Assembly (NCBI GenBank): GCA_044227925.1
Contig: JBGAVW010000005.1
Coordinates: forward strand, 1-64,000
DNA from: JADJLQ01 sp044227925
GTDB taxonomy: Bacteria; Bacteroidota; Bacteroidia; Chitinophagales; Saprospiraceae
Length of the DNA stretch: 64,000 nt
Direction of reading: 5' to 3'
Numbering within the stretch: the first letter of the stretch is position 1; the number at the start of each line of letters is the position of its first letter. Made by a program: the position numbers and the translations under genes. The notes under the pieces were generated by a model. It made no database searches. It worked only from the letters and a program-made list of their open reading frames with translations, and was not told the DNA's origin. Positions 36,417-45,392 of this stretch are shown piece after piece.

Positions 36417-37163
36417 TTGTTAAATAATACGAATCAGATCATTTACGGTAAACACCCTGTCACTGAAGCCCTCAAGGAAGAAATACCACTGGAAAAAATA
36501 TTGCTTTTACAAGGTACTCATGGGGAGTTTGAAAAATTCTTAAGAGAAGAATGCAGGGAAAAATCTATACCTCTCCAGCAAGTACCAAAAGAATTACTCA
36601 ATAAACTGGCTAAAGGCAATAATCACCAGGGAGTAATTGCTTTTGGAGCACCCATAGAATACCAGGATTTGAAAGGCTTACTGCCTTTTTTATTGAATAA
36701 GGACAAATTTCCATTATTTATTTTATTAGATAGAGTGACCGATGTACGTAACCTGGGAGCGATTGCCAGGAGTGCAGAATTATTGGGAGTAGATGCCATT
36801 ATTGTATCTGCAAAACACAGAGCGAAAATAGACGAAGAAGCAATTAAAACATCCGCTGGTGCCTTGTTAAAATTGGCAGTTTGCCGGGAGCAAAGTCTGA
36901 ATAGCGCATTGGAAATTCTTATAGATAATGGAATTAAAATAGCTGCTGCCGATTCGAAAAATGGTACACCTGTACGGGATGTCAATTTTAACCAACCTAT
37001 GGCAATTGTGTTGGGGTCAGAAGATGAAGGGGTTCATCCTGCACTGCTGGCTAAATGTGATTATCGATTCAGAATTCCCCAGACCGGCACTATCGATTCA
37101 TTTAATGTTTCTGTAGCTGCGGGAATAGTATTGTATGAAATATTCAACCAAAGAAGTAAATAA
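36417..37163 (+). CDS. rlmB: TrmH/SpoU-family RNA 2'-O-methyltransferase, RlmB type
   Basis: A SAM-dependent methyltransferase with the trefoil-knot fold, which by similarity methylates the 2'-OH of G2251 in 23S rRNA. An N-terminal L30e-like domain (IIYGKHPVTEAL at residues 8-19) is followed by the three SpoU motifs: DRVTDVRNLGAIARSAELLG, AIVLGSEDEGVHP and GTIDSFNVSVAAGI. Length 248 aa is typical. The only start is TTG at 36417, with no in-frame ATG nearby; it lies just after a run TAAAGTTTTG that may be a loose -7 box. The exact target G is inferred from family resemblance. Confidence 0.88.
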   Translation: MLNNTNQIIYGKHPVTEALKEEIPLEKILLLQGTHGEFEKFLREECREKSIPLQQVPKELLNKLAKGNNHQGVIAFGAPIEYQDLKGLLPFLLNKDKFPLFILLDRVTDVRNLGAIARSAELLGVDAIIVSAKHRAKIDEEAIKTSAGALLKLAVCREQSLNSALEILIDNGIKIAAADSKNGTPVRDVNFNQPMAIVLGSEDEGVHPALLAKCDYRFRIPQTGTIDSFNVSVAAGIVLYEIFNQRSK

Positions 37164-37352
37164 TTTTAATTTTAACCTTTTCGCTATTACCAATGTTGCA
37201 GAGTATTTTAAAAATGTTAATACAGCTTTTTCAGCCAATGCAGAATTTATAAGCAAAGAAGAAAAGCACTATAATTCATTAAAATACATTTAATTTCCTA
37301 CTGGCAATGCTTTAAATATTGACTAATTTTTAAATATAATTAAACTTTGAAA

Positions 37353-38303
37353 ATGATAAATTTTAGGAATCTTACAAAATATTTAATTTCAATTACCATC
37401 CTGCAATTTATAGCATGTAGTCCTGCGACCAAAAGTCTACAGGATGGAAAAAAATCATCTTCCTATTCACCTGCCGAAAAGTCCCTCCTTTGGGAAATCA
37501 CCGGCAACGGTCTCAAAAAGCCTTCCTATTTATTCGGGACCATTCATCTGATTGGTAAAGATGATTTTTTCTTTCCCCAGACTCTGGAAGATAAACTCAA
37601 TGCCTGCGAACAAGTCACTTTCGAAATTGATATGGATGAAATGTCATCTATGGAATCCTTAATGAAAATTATTGGCAAAGCTTTTATGAAAGATGGGCTC
37701 TCTCTTCGTGATCTTATTAGCGACGAAGAGTATGCATTAGTTGAAAAAAAATTTAGTGAAAAAGGACTGCCACTTCAGTTTTTGGAAAAAATGAAGCCTA
37801 TGTTGCTATCCACCTTTGCCTCTTTTGATATGGAGGGTGGAGAAATGAGTTCCTCTTCCAAATCTTATGAAATGGAAATTTACAGCAAAACTCAGTCCGC
37901 TAATAAAGAATCAAAAGGATTGGAAACCATTGAAGACCAACTTGCCATATTTGATACCATTCCTTACAAAATGCAGGCTCAGATGTTAGTCGAAAGTATC
38001 AAGTCTTCCGACCAGGACAATAAAGAATATAAGGAGATGATAAATCTCTACAAAAGGCAAGATGTTGAATTATTATCCAAAGTGGCAGTACAAGATGAAG
38101 GGGATGGTATGGGTAAATACGAAGACCTCTTCCTGTTCAATAGAAATAAAAATTGGATACCAAAAATGTCGATCATGATGAAAGAAAAATCAACTTTTTT
38201 CGCCGTTGGCGCAGGACACCTGGGCGGAATGAAAGGAGTGATCAATCTATTGAAGAAAGCAGGATATAAAGTTACAGCGGTAAAAATGGGTCTTGGAGCA
38301 TAG
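37353..38303 (+). CDS. TraB/GumN-family lipoprotein
   Basis: A 316-aa protein with a signal sequence and a lipobox FIACS (Cys22). Family hallmarks are YLFGTIHLIGK near the start of the domain and VGAGHLGGMKGVINLLKKAG at the C-terminus; the GTIH and GAGH histidines are proposed metal ligands. Bacterial TraB/GumN members are thought to be metalloproteases of the Tiki type, but this is not shown for most. The ATG at 37353 is preferred to TTG at 37347. It is a single gene between rlmB and the PLP enzyme. Confidence 0.87.
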   Translation: MINFRNLTKYLISITILQFIACSPATKSLQDGKKSSSYSPAEKSLLWEITGNGLKKPSYLFGTIHLIGKDDFFFPQTLEDKLNACEQVTFEIDMDEMSSMESLMKIIGKAFMKDGLSLRDLISDEEYALVEKKFSEKGLPLQFLEKMKPMLLSTFASFDMEGGEMSSSSKSYEMEIYSKTQSANKESKGLETIEDQLAIFDTIPYKMQAQMLVESIKSSDQDNKEYKEMINLYKRQDVELLSKVAVQDEGDGMGKYEDLFLFNRNKNWIPKMSIMMKEKSTFFAVGAGHLGGMKGVINLLKKAGYKVTAVKMGLGA

Positions 38304-38461
38304 ACTTTTACAAACCTGTCTCGATTTGTTTGTGTGTTTTTACCAAAGTTCCACATGTCAGTTTGACATTGAACTTATGATGAAATGATTTGATGCAGGT
38401 ATTAGTGCCGAATATGGTCATCAAATTTTATTTTTACTTTAATGCTTAATTTTAGGTTTTC

Positions 38462-39589
38462 ATGAAAAAACTAGAAACCGATTTAATCCACAAGGGATAT
38501 AACCCGGAGGTTGCCACGGGGGCCGTATCCATGCCAATAATATTATCCACCACGTTTGAACGAGCAGCGGACGGTAGCTTTATGGAAGGAAGGGATATTT
38601 ATTCCAGATCCTCCAATCCAAATAGAAGAGCTCTGGAAGAAAAATTGACATTGCTTGAAAATGGTACTGATGCGATGGCTTTTTCATCAGGGCAGGCCGC
38701 TACTATGAGTATTATGCATTCGCTCCAATCCGGGGATCATGTGTTATTGCCGGATGATATTTATTATGGAACTAAAGTAATGTTGCAAAATTTATATCAC
38801 AGATTTGGATTGGAATACGATACTATAGATATGACGGATGTGGATTTGGTAAATAATTCAATCAAAGCCAATACCAAACTTATTTGGATAGAAACGCCTT
38901 CCAATCCTTCACTTAAAATCACGGATTTACAGGCCATTGCTTCTATTGCAAAAGAAAAAAAAATAATCACAGCTTGTGACAATACCTGGGCTACACCTTA
39001 TTTTACTCAACCTTTTGAATTTGGTATTGATTTAATTATGCATTCGTCTACCAAGTACTTTGGTGGTCATTCCGATATTATTGGCGGGGCCGTGATAGTG
39101 AACGGCAATGAAGCTTTGGCTCAGAAAATCAGGGACTTTCAAATTCTTGGCGGGGCGGTTCCTTCATCGTTTGATTCCTGGTTACTGTGCAGAAGTCTTG
39201 CTACTTTCCCTGTCCGGATGAAAGTACATGGTGAAAATGCTATGGCTTTGGCAAAGTATCTTAACGCTCATCCAAAAATTGAAAAGGTCAATTATCCTGG
39301 ATTGCCCTCTAATGAATACCATACAGTGGCTGCTTCTCAAATGAAGAACGGATTTGGGGGCATGTTATCCATACTGGTGAAAGGTGGGGCAGGTGAAGCG
39401 TTGCGATTAGCCTCTAATTTAAATACCATCACCCATGCCACTAGTCTGGGCGGTGTGGAATCTTTAGTAGATCATCGCCAGTCAGCTGAAGGCGCTCATA
39501 GTGTAAGTCCACCCAATTTGCTCCGGGTTTCGGTAGGAATTGAGAATATAGATGACCTGATTCGGGACTTTGATCAGGCACTGGGTTGA
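38462..39589 (+). CDS. Cystathionine gamma-synthase-type PLP enzyme
   Basis: A 375-aa Cys/Met-metabolism PLP-dependent enzyme (trans-sulfuration family). The PLP lysine is Lys198 in HSSTKYFGGHSD. The cofactor-contact motif FSSGQAATMS lies at 74-83, and DNTWATPYFTQP at 173-184 supplies Asp/Thr contacts. It catalyses either cystathionine synthesis or beta/gamma-elimination (lyase); sequence alone does not separate these reliably. TTHATSLGGVESLVDHR is the conserved substrate-phosphate/carboxylate region. It is monocistronic, with a 566-bp region before susC. Confidence 0.9.
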   Translation: MKKLETDLIHKGYNPEVATGAVSMPIILSTTFERAADGSFMEGRDIYSRSSNPNRRALEEKLTLLENGTDAMAFSSGQAATMSIMHSLQSGDHVLLPDDIYYGTKVMLQNLYHRFGLEYDTIDMTDVDLVNNSIKANTKLIWIETPSNPSLKITDLQAIASIAKEKKIITACDNTWATPYFTQPFEFGIDLIMHSSTKYFGGHSDIIGGAVIVNGNEALAQKIRDFQILGGAVPSSFDSWLLCRSLATFPVRMKVHGENAMALAKYLNAHPKIEKVNYPGLPSNEYHTVAASQMKNGFGGMLSILVKGGAGEALRLASNLNTITHATSLGGVESLVDHRQSAEGAHSVSPPNLLRVSVGIENIDDLIRDFDQALG

Positions 39590-40050
39590 AATATAATGGC
39601 AGTAGCAGTCTGTATTGGTTATGTTGAATTGCTTGAACTTGGGGGTAGATATCCCTAGTAAATGCCAGTTTTTATAACACTATTAAGCATTCCTTTATTA
39701 GATCTCGGTTAGAAAATGCAGCTGAAACCAAGAAAATGGACACAAATAAAGATATAGACTTTAAAGTGAATGGATCTTAAAATAGGTCGGCCAGTTTCAG
39801 TGGTTTAGGTATCGGGGAATATTCATTTTTATGTAAGATAAACATGGAAATATTTTGTCTCATTTCCTGACACATTCCCATAAGATTTGCAATTTCCCGT
39901 GAGGGGTTTTGGTGTATTTCAAAACAATAAAATGTAGGATTTTTTACAAAAGGATTGGAAGAAATAATACCCTTATTGATCGAACCAAATCTGCGTTTTT
40001 GTTAAATTTTATATTTTTTTGACGATTTCGTTCTAAAACGTTAAAAAAAT

Positions 40051-40080
40051 TTTGAATTAACCAATTGTGATACTATATTG
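40051..40080 (+). promoter_or_regulatory. Probable susC promoter
   Basis: TTTG at 40051-40054 and TATATTG at 40074-40080, with 19 bp between them, resemble the -33 and -7 boxes. The -7 box lacks one T of the consensus, so it is a weak match. The operator-like site lies 14 bp downstream, at the expected transcription start. Confidence 0.4.
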
Positions 40081-40093
40081 TCCCAGGTTAGAT

Positions 40094-40114
40094 GTAATCG
40101 TTTGCGCAAATTAT
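40094..40114 (+). promoter_or_regulatory. Putative LacI-family operator upstream of susC
   Basis: It contains the perfect palindrome TTTGCGCAAA at 40101-40110 inside an imperfect 18-bp dyad at 40097-40114 (outer AT/AT also pair). The 12-base word GTAATCGTTTGC (40094-40105) recurs exactly at 53676-53687, just upstream of the lacI-type gene. CG- or GC-centred dyads of this kind are typical LacI operators. Confidence 0.55.
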
Positions 40115-40155
40115 TGCATTTACTTTACAATTAGATTAAAATTAAACTTTATAAT

Positions 40156-43100
40156 ATGACTAAAAAACTCCTGAATTGTATGCAATTGCTGTCATTCGTA
40201 TTATTATGTACGGGAGCATTTTGCCAACAGACCATCTCCGGTACGGTACTGGATGGAAATTCTGATCCGCTAATTGGGGTCAATATACTAGTAAAGGGTA
40301 CCGGTCGTGGTACTGTAACCGATGTAGATGGAAAGTATTCTCTGCAAGCAAGCCGAGGTGAAGTATTGGTTTTTTCGATTATTGGATTTACCTCACAAGA
40401 AATAACCATTGCGGATAATAATGTGATCAATGTATTACTTGTTGAGGGTTCGGCTTTGGAAGAAGTGGTTGTGGTGGGATACAGCACTCAAAGAAAAGTA
40501 ACCGTGACAGGGGCAGTAGCTCAGGTACAAGGTGAAAAACTGGTAAAATCTCCAGCTGTGGATATGACCAATTCCCTAGCTGGTCGTCTTCCTGGTCTGG
40601 TAGTCATCCAACAAAGTGGCGAACCGGGCTATGATGGTGCTACAGTATCCATCAGGGGTACAAATACGTTGGGCAACAGCAGCCCTTTGATCGTAATTGA
40701 TGGAATTCCTGATAGGGCAGGAGGATTAGGAAGACTTAGTCCTCAGGACATAGAATCAGTATCTGTGTTAAAAGATGCGTCAGCGGCAATTTATGGAGCA
40801 AGAGCTGCCAATGGGGCTATCTTAATTACCACTAAAAGAGGAAAAACCGGTAAGCCTAGCATAAGCTATGATTTTAATCAAGGATGGTCTCAGCCCACCA
40901 AGATTCCAAATATGTCCAGTGCGCCTGAGTATGCTGCAATCATGAATGAATTACCAATATATAAGACAGTTCCTGTTTCTGAATGGGGAGCTGCCTGGTC
41001 TGCTATAAAATCTTCCGGTGTGTATGACTCTCCTACAGCTGGTGTTCCAAATGTAAATGCAAATTATAGTCCATCAGCGGTACAAAAATATACGGATGGT
41101 TCAGACCCCTGGGGATTTCCTAATACCGATTGGTTTGGTGATGCTTTCAAGACCTGGTCACCAATGAACAGGCATAATCTTCAAATAAATGGAGGTACTG
41201 AAGCTATACGTTACCTGGCTTCAGTAGGATTCTTAAACCAGGATGCTTATTATAAAAACTCAGCTACAAAATATCATCAGTATAATGCACGTGTAAATCT
41301 CGATGCTAAAGTCAGCAATTATATCAGTACCAATATTGGTTTGGTAGCCAGACGAGAAGACAGAAACTTCCCCACTGAATCAGCAGGATCTATTTTCAGA
41401 ATGCTTATGCGAGGCAGACCTACCGAACCAGAAGTATGGCCTAATGGTCTTCCGGGACCGGATATTGAAAATGGTCAAAATCCTTATGTAATTACGACCA
41501 ATGCAACCGGATATACCAAAAATCCAGCTGACTTCTTACAAGCTAATGGAGGAGTGGTAATTTCCAATCCATGGATTGAAGGCCTAAAGCTTACCCTCAA
41601 TGGAGCAGTAGACAATACTTCTGAGACAAACAAAACATGGCAAACTCCGTGGATGCTATATACATGGGATCGGGTGTCCAAAGGCACAGATGGGTTACCA
41701 CTTTTAGTAGGTGCTGTGCGGTCTAATTTCAGAGACCCAAGGTTGTCCCAGTCGTATAGAAATGTATTAAACACCAACCTTACCGGTTTATTGACCTATG
41801 ACTTTAAAGTTGGATCAAATAACAATTTCAGTATTTTGGCGGGGGTCACAAAAGAAAATTTTAATGGAAGTACTTTTGGTGCCTTCAGAAGAAATTACAT
41901 ATCTGGTGCTGTAGATCAAATATTTGCCGGAGGCTCATTGCAACAAAGTACAAGTGGTTCAGCTTACAATAGGGCCAGGCTCGGATACTATGGTCGTGCT
42001 CAATATAATTTTAAAGAAAAATATCTGGCGGAATTTATCTGGCGATATGATGGCTCTTACATTTTCCCTACCTCAGGGAGATTTGGATTTTTCCCGGGAT
42101 TATTACTGGGATGGAATGTGACTCAGGAGCCCTGGTTTAAAGTAAATGGAATAGACAACTTAAAATTAAGGGCGTCTTATGGCCAAATGGGTAATGACCA
42201 GGTATTTTTTAACGGACAATTGCAAGAATATGCCTATTTGTCTACCTATGGTTTTGGTGCTTATCCAATTGATGGAGCAGTAGTAACTACTTTAAATGAA
42301 ACCATTTTAGCAAATCCGGATTTTACCTGGGAGAGAGCTAATAATTATAATTTTGGTATCGACGCTACTATTTTCAATGGAAGGATAGATGGTACCTTGG
42401 AATATTTTAAAAATCGCAGAGATCAAATTTTGATTCAGAAGACTGGATCTACTCCCGCATCTACTGGTATCAGCTCCCTATTACCACCGGTAAATGCAGG
42501 CAAAGTGGATAACTCGGGATTTGAATTTAGCTTAAACTATAATGGGAAACCATCAAATAAGATCCAATTCAGAGCAGGTATTAATGGAGGTTATGCTAAA
42601 AACAACGTGATATTTATGGATGAGATTCCAAATATCCCTGACTACCAGCGACAGGAAGGAAAACCGATTGGTGCTTATCTGGCATATATTTCTGATGGTG
42701 CATTCAAAGATCAGGCTGCTGTAGATGCTAACAAACTAGACTATTCTGCAGTAACCAATAAATTGATCCCGGGTGACATGAAGTTCAAAGACATCAATGG
42801 AGATGGCAAAATAAATGGTGATGACAGGCAACGATTGGATGAAAGCATTACACCAAAATTTAACTTTGGTGGTACTATTGATCTCAGATATAAAAACTTT
42901 GACCTTTCAATGTTGTTTCAGGGTGCTACAGGAGCATCTCTTAGAGTACAAACTGAGTCTGGCGATATTGGTAATTTCCTTAAATATAGTTATGATAACA
43001 GATGGTCTATAGACAACCCCAGTGATGTGCATCCTCGTTTGGCTAGTAGAGGCGACACTTATTTCACAGGTGGTAATTATGGATTTAACACGTATTATCT

Positions 43101-43326
43101 GTTTAGTAAAGACTATATCAGATTGAAAAACCTTGAGCTTGGATACAATTTGCCTAAAAACATCGTTTCCAGATTTAAACTGGGCAATGCAAGAGTATAT
43201 CTCAATGGATTGAATTTAATCACCTTTGACAAACTCGAAGTATATGATCCGGAGTCAACCAATCAGGGAGGTACTTTTTACCCACAGGCTCGTATGATTA
43301 ATACTGGCATAAGTGTAACATTCTAA
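40156..43326 (+). CDS. SusC/RagA-type TonB-dependent outer-membrane transporter
   Basis: A 1056-aa outer-membrane barrel that imports a large substrate with the SusD lipoprotein. Signal peptide ends near residue 24 (TGAFCQ). Residues 25-105 are the carboxypeptidase-D-like regulatory domain (TISGTVLDGNSDPLIGVNIL). The TonB box region is LEEVVVVGYSTQRK at about 110-123. The plug follows, with SIRGTNTLGNSSPLIVIDGI, and then the barrel ending in GISVTF, a terminal Phe as expected for BAM. It heads the operon with SusD, the VCBS lipoprotein, the haloperoxidase-like protein and the CRTAC1-type protein. No glycoside hydrolase is beside it, so the substrate is open. Confidence 0.95.
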   Translation: MTKKLLNCMQLLSFVLLCTGAFCQQTISGTVLDGNSDPLIGVNILVKGTGRGTVTDVDGKYSLQASRGEVLVFSIIGFTSQEITIADNNVINVLLVEGSALEEVVVVGYSTQRKVTVTGAVAQVQGEKLVKSPAVDMTNSLAGRLPGLVVIQQSGEPGYDGATVSIRGTNTLGNSSPLIVIDGIPDRAGGLGRLSPQDIESVSVLKDASAAIYGARAANGAILITTKRGKTGKPSISYDFNQGWSQPTKIPNMSSAPEYAAIMNELPIYKTVPVSEWGAAWSAIKSSGVYDSPTAGVPNVNANYSPSAVQKYTDGSDPWGFPNTDWFGDAFKTWSPMNRHNLQINGGTEAIRYLASVGFLNQDAYYKNSATKYHQYNARVNLDAKVSNYISTNIGLVARREDRNFPTESAGSIFRMLMRGRPTEPEVWPNGLPGPDIENGQNPYVITTNATGYTKNPADFLQANGGVVISNPWIEGLKLTLNGAVDNTSETNKTWQTPWMLYTWDRVSKGTDGLPLLVGAVRSNFRDPRLSQSYRNVLNTNLTGLLTYDFKVGSNNNFSILAGVTKENFNGSTFGAFRRNYISGAVDQIFAGGSLQQSTSGSAYNRARLGYYGRAQYNFKEKYLAEFIWRYDGSYIFPTSGRFGFFPGLLLGWNVTQEPWFKVNGIDNLKLRASYGQMGNDQVFFNGQLQEYAYLSTYGFGAYPIDGAVVTTLNETILANPDFTWERANNYNFGIDATIFNGRIDGTLEYFKNRRDQILIQKTGSTPASTGISSLLPPVNAGKVDNSGFEFSLNYNGKPSNKIQFRAGINGGYAKNNVIFMDEIPNIPDYQRQEGKPIGAYLAYISDGAFKDQAAVDANKLDYSAVTNKLIPGDMKFKDINGDGKINGDDRQRLDESITPKFNFGGTIDLRYKNFDLSMLFQGATGASLRVQTESGDIGNFLKYSYDNRWSIDNPSDVHPRLASRGDTYFTGGNYGFNTYYLFSKDYIRLKNLELGYNLPKNIVSRFKLGNARVYLNGLNLITFDKLEVYDPESTNQGGTFYPQARMINTGISVTF

Positions 43327-43352
43327 ATCAAAATTTAAAAAATCAAATTGAA

Positions 43353-45227
43353 ATGAAAAAATATAGATTCATTTTAAGCTCAATAGTCCTTTTCTCGCTG
43401 ATCCTACTATCATGCAACCAGGACTTTCTTAATACAAAACCACTCGACAAAATATCGAGCACAGCTACATGGTCAGACGGTCCATTGGCAGAAGCATTTA
43501 TATTCAATGTGTATTCATTTCTGGGATATGCCGGATTTGAAGAGCAAGGACTTTCATCTATTACCGATGAGGCCATGTTTACTCATGCTGGGCGTAATAT
43601 AAATACCTTTACCCAAGGTTCGGAAAGCCCTGCTTCTGTAGCTTGGCAAAGTCCTACCTATGAATGGGGACGCATGTATCTTGCCATCAGACAAGCTAAT
43701 ACTGCCATCAAAGAATTACCAACCTCTACTTTTACTGATCAGTCATTAAAAGACAGGCTGTTGGGTGAAGCCCATTTTCTACGCGCATATTATTATCATC
43801 AATTACTTAGATTTTATGGTGGAGTGCCTTTAATAAGCAAGCCTTATGGTTTGAATGAAGATTATACTGCAGCCAGAAATACATACGATGAATGTACTTC
43901 ATTTATAGTAGCAGACCTGGATAAGGCCGCAACCTTGCTGACAGGCAAATCAGAAATTGCTGGCAGGGCTTCTCAGAATGCTGCATTGGCCCTTAAGGCA
44001 AGAGTATTATTGTACGCTGCGAGCGATGGTCATGATCTAAATGCAGTTAAAGCTAAAACACCAATAATTGGGAATGCGCCCAATGCAAACCTTTTTGCCA
44101 GTTCAGGTGATCGGACCGCTAAATGGAATGCTGCAAAAAATGCTGCCAAAGCAGTTTTAGACAAAACTTCCGGATATAAATTAAATCTTTCAGCTCCGGT
44201 ATCAGCTGCTGAAGGGAAAGACAATTATGTCTCTATTGCCATGGGGGGTAAGAGTGCAATAGGAGATGCAGCCGCTGCGTCTGAATTGATTTTTCAGCGT
44301 ACGCATACCGCTTTATATACAGTCGAAGACAATTGGCCACTGGGAGGCATTCATAATGGTATCAATAATGGACCTAATGGGTATCATAACTGGGCAGGAA
44401 ATACTCCTATCCAGCAACTGGTAGATGATTTTGAGATGATGGATGGTTCCAAATTTGATTGGAATAATCCTGCTCACAAAGCAGCTCCATATGAAAACAG
44501 GGATCCCCGATTTTACGCTTCCGTAATGTATGATGGCTCCGATTGGAAACCCAGGCCTTCAGATGTAGCAGCCAGTGATCCTGCCAATCAAATCCAGACA
44601 GGATATTATGATGATGGAAAAGGTGGTGTAATCAATGGTATAGATACCCGTGAATCTCCTGTTGAAAACTGGAACGGTAGCCGTACCCATTATTATACAC
44701 GAAAATTCATTGATCCTAATCCTGCTTTGGCAGATAATCAATCCAATGCACAGGTGATACCATTCCCTTTTATCAGAGTGACGGAAATGGTATTGTCATA
44801 TGCTGAAGCTTCTTTTGAAACGGGTGATGAAGCTACAGCCCGGCAATGGATCAATAAAATTAGGTTCCGGGCAGGTCTACCAGCCACTTCAGCTACCGGC
44901 ACTGCCTTGAGAGACTTGATCAGGAATGAGAGAAGGATAGAATTACAATACGAAGAACACCGATATCACGATGCCAGAAGGTGGCTTATCGCTTCGGAGA
45001 CATTAGGCAGAGGTATAAAAGCTATTGACATAAAAGCCAAACTTAAGCCCGGAGCCACTCCCAGAACTCCTTACAGATACGATAAGTCTAGATACGACTA
45101 TACCTATACGGTAGTTAATAATACAGATAATGAAACCAGAGTGTGGAATGATAAAATGTATTATAGAGTCATAAGTAAAGATGAAATAAGCAGAAATAGT
45201 AAACTGACCCAAAATCCGGGATATTAA
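43353..45227 (+). CDS. SusD/RagB-family lipoprotein
   Basis: The surface lid of the SusC transporter, 624 aa. The lipobox is LLSC with acylated Cys at residue 21, followed by NQDFLNTKPLDKIS, the classic SusD N-terminus. TPR-like helices appear at about 95-230 (AHFLRAYYYHQLLRFYGGVP), and the C-terminal segment RNERRIELQYEEHRYHDARRW is the conserved RagB block. It follows susC by 26 nt. A strong terminator lies after it, so expression of the next three genes may depend on read-through or another promoter. Confidence 0.95.
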   Translation: MKKYRFILSSIVLFSLILLSCNQDFLNTKPLDKISSTATWSDGPLAEAFIFNVYSFLGYAGFEEQGLSSITDEAMFTHAGRNINTFTQGSESPASVAWQSPTYEWGRMYLAIRQANTAIKELPTSTFTDQSLKDRLLGEAHFLRAYYYHQLLRFYGGVPLISKPYGLNEDYTAARNTYDECTSFIVADLDKAATLLTGKSEIAGRASQNAALALKARVLLYAASDGHDLNAVKAKTPIIGNAPNANLFASSGDRTAKWNAAKNAAKAVLDKTSGYKLNLSAPVSAAEGKDNYVSIAMGGKSAIGDAAAASELIFQRTHTALYTVEDNWPLGGIHNGINNGPNGYHNWAGNTPIQQLVDDFEMMDGSKFDWNNPAHKAAPYENRDPRFYASVMYDGSDWKPRPSDVAASDPANQIQTGYYDDGKGGVINGIDTRESPVENWNGSRTHYYTRKFIDPNPALADNQSNAQVIPFPFIRVTEMVLSYAEASFETGDEATARQWINKIRFRAGLPATSATGTALRDLIRNERRIELQYEEHRYHDARRWLIASETLGRGIKAIDIKAKLKPGATPRTPYRYDKSRYDYTYTVVNNTDNETRVWNDKMYYRVISKDEISRNSKLTQNPGY

Positions 45228-45258
45228 TTTCTAAGTCATTTTTTTCACTCAAGTTAAA

Positions 45259-45295
45259 AATCTATCTCCTGTAAAAAGGGGATAGATTTTTTTTT
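45259..45295 (+). terminator. Rho-independent terminator after susD
   Basis: AATCTATCTCC and GGGGATAGATT form an 11-bp stem with one G-T pair and a 7-nt loop, followed by nine T. It would cut off or attenuate transcription into the VCBS gene at 45393. Confidence 0.85.
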
Positions 45296-45392
45296 GGTAA
45301 ATACATTGTGAAAAGGCCAATATAGGGTATACCGAAATTTATTTCATTGCCTAAGAGGCTTTAAACAATCACAATTCACTACTTTTAATCTT

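Larger units (their letters stand above)
39590..40155. other. 566-bp regulatory region upstream of susC
   Basis: No gene is seen. The last 110 bp hold a plausible promoter (40051-40080) and an operator-like dyad (40094-40114). The stretch from 39590 to 40020 has no feature I can support. Confidence 0.55.

Noticed and set aside
36417..36419. Frameshift or missing start in rlmB
   Set aside because: The N-terminus from TTG gives the normal RlmB start (GKHPVTEAL), so the gene is intact with an unusual start codon.
37135..37293. 52-codon frame overlapping the end of rlmB
   Set aside because: Asn/Phe-rich, AT-driven composition with no signal peptide or family; likely chance.
40156..45227. Polysaccharide utilisation locus
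   Set aside because: SusC/SusD are present, but no glycoside hydrolase, lyase or sulfatase is in the cluster, so a polysaccharide substrate cannot be claimed.
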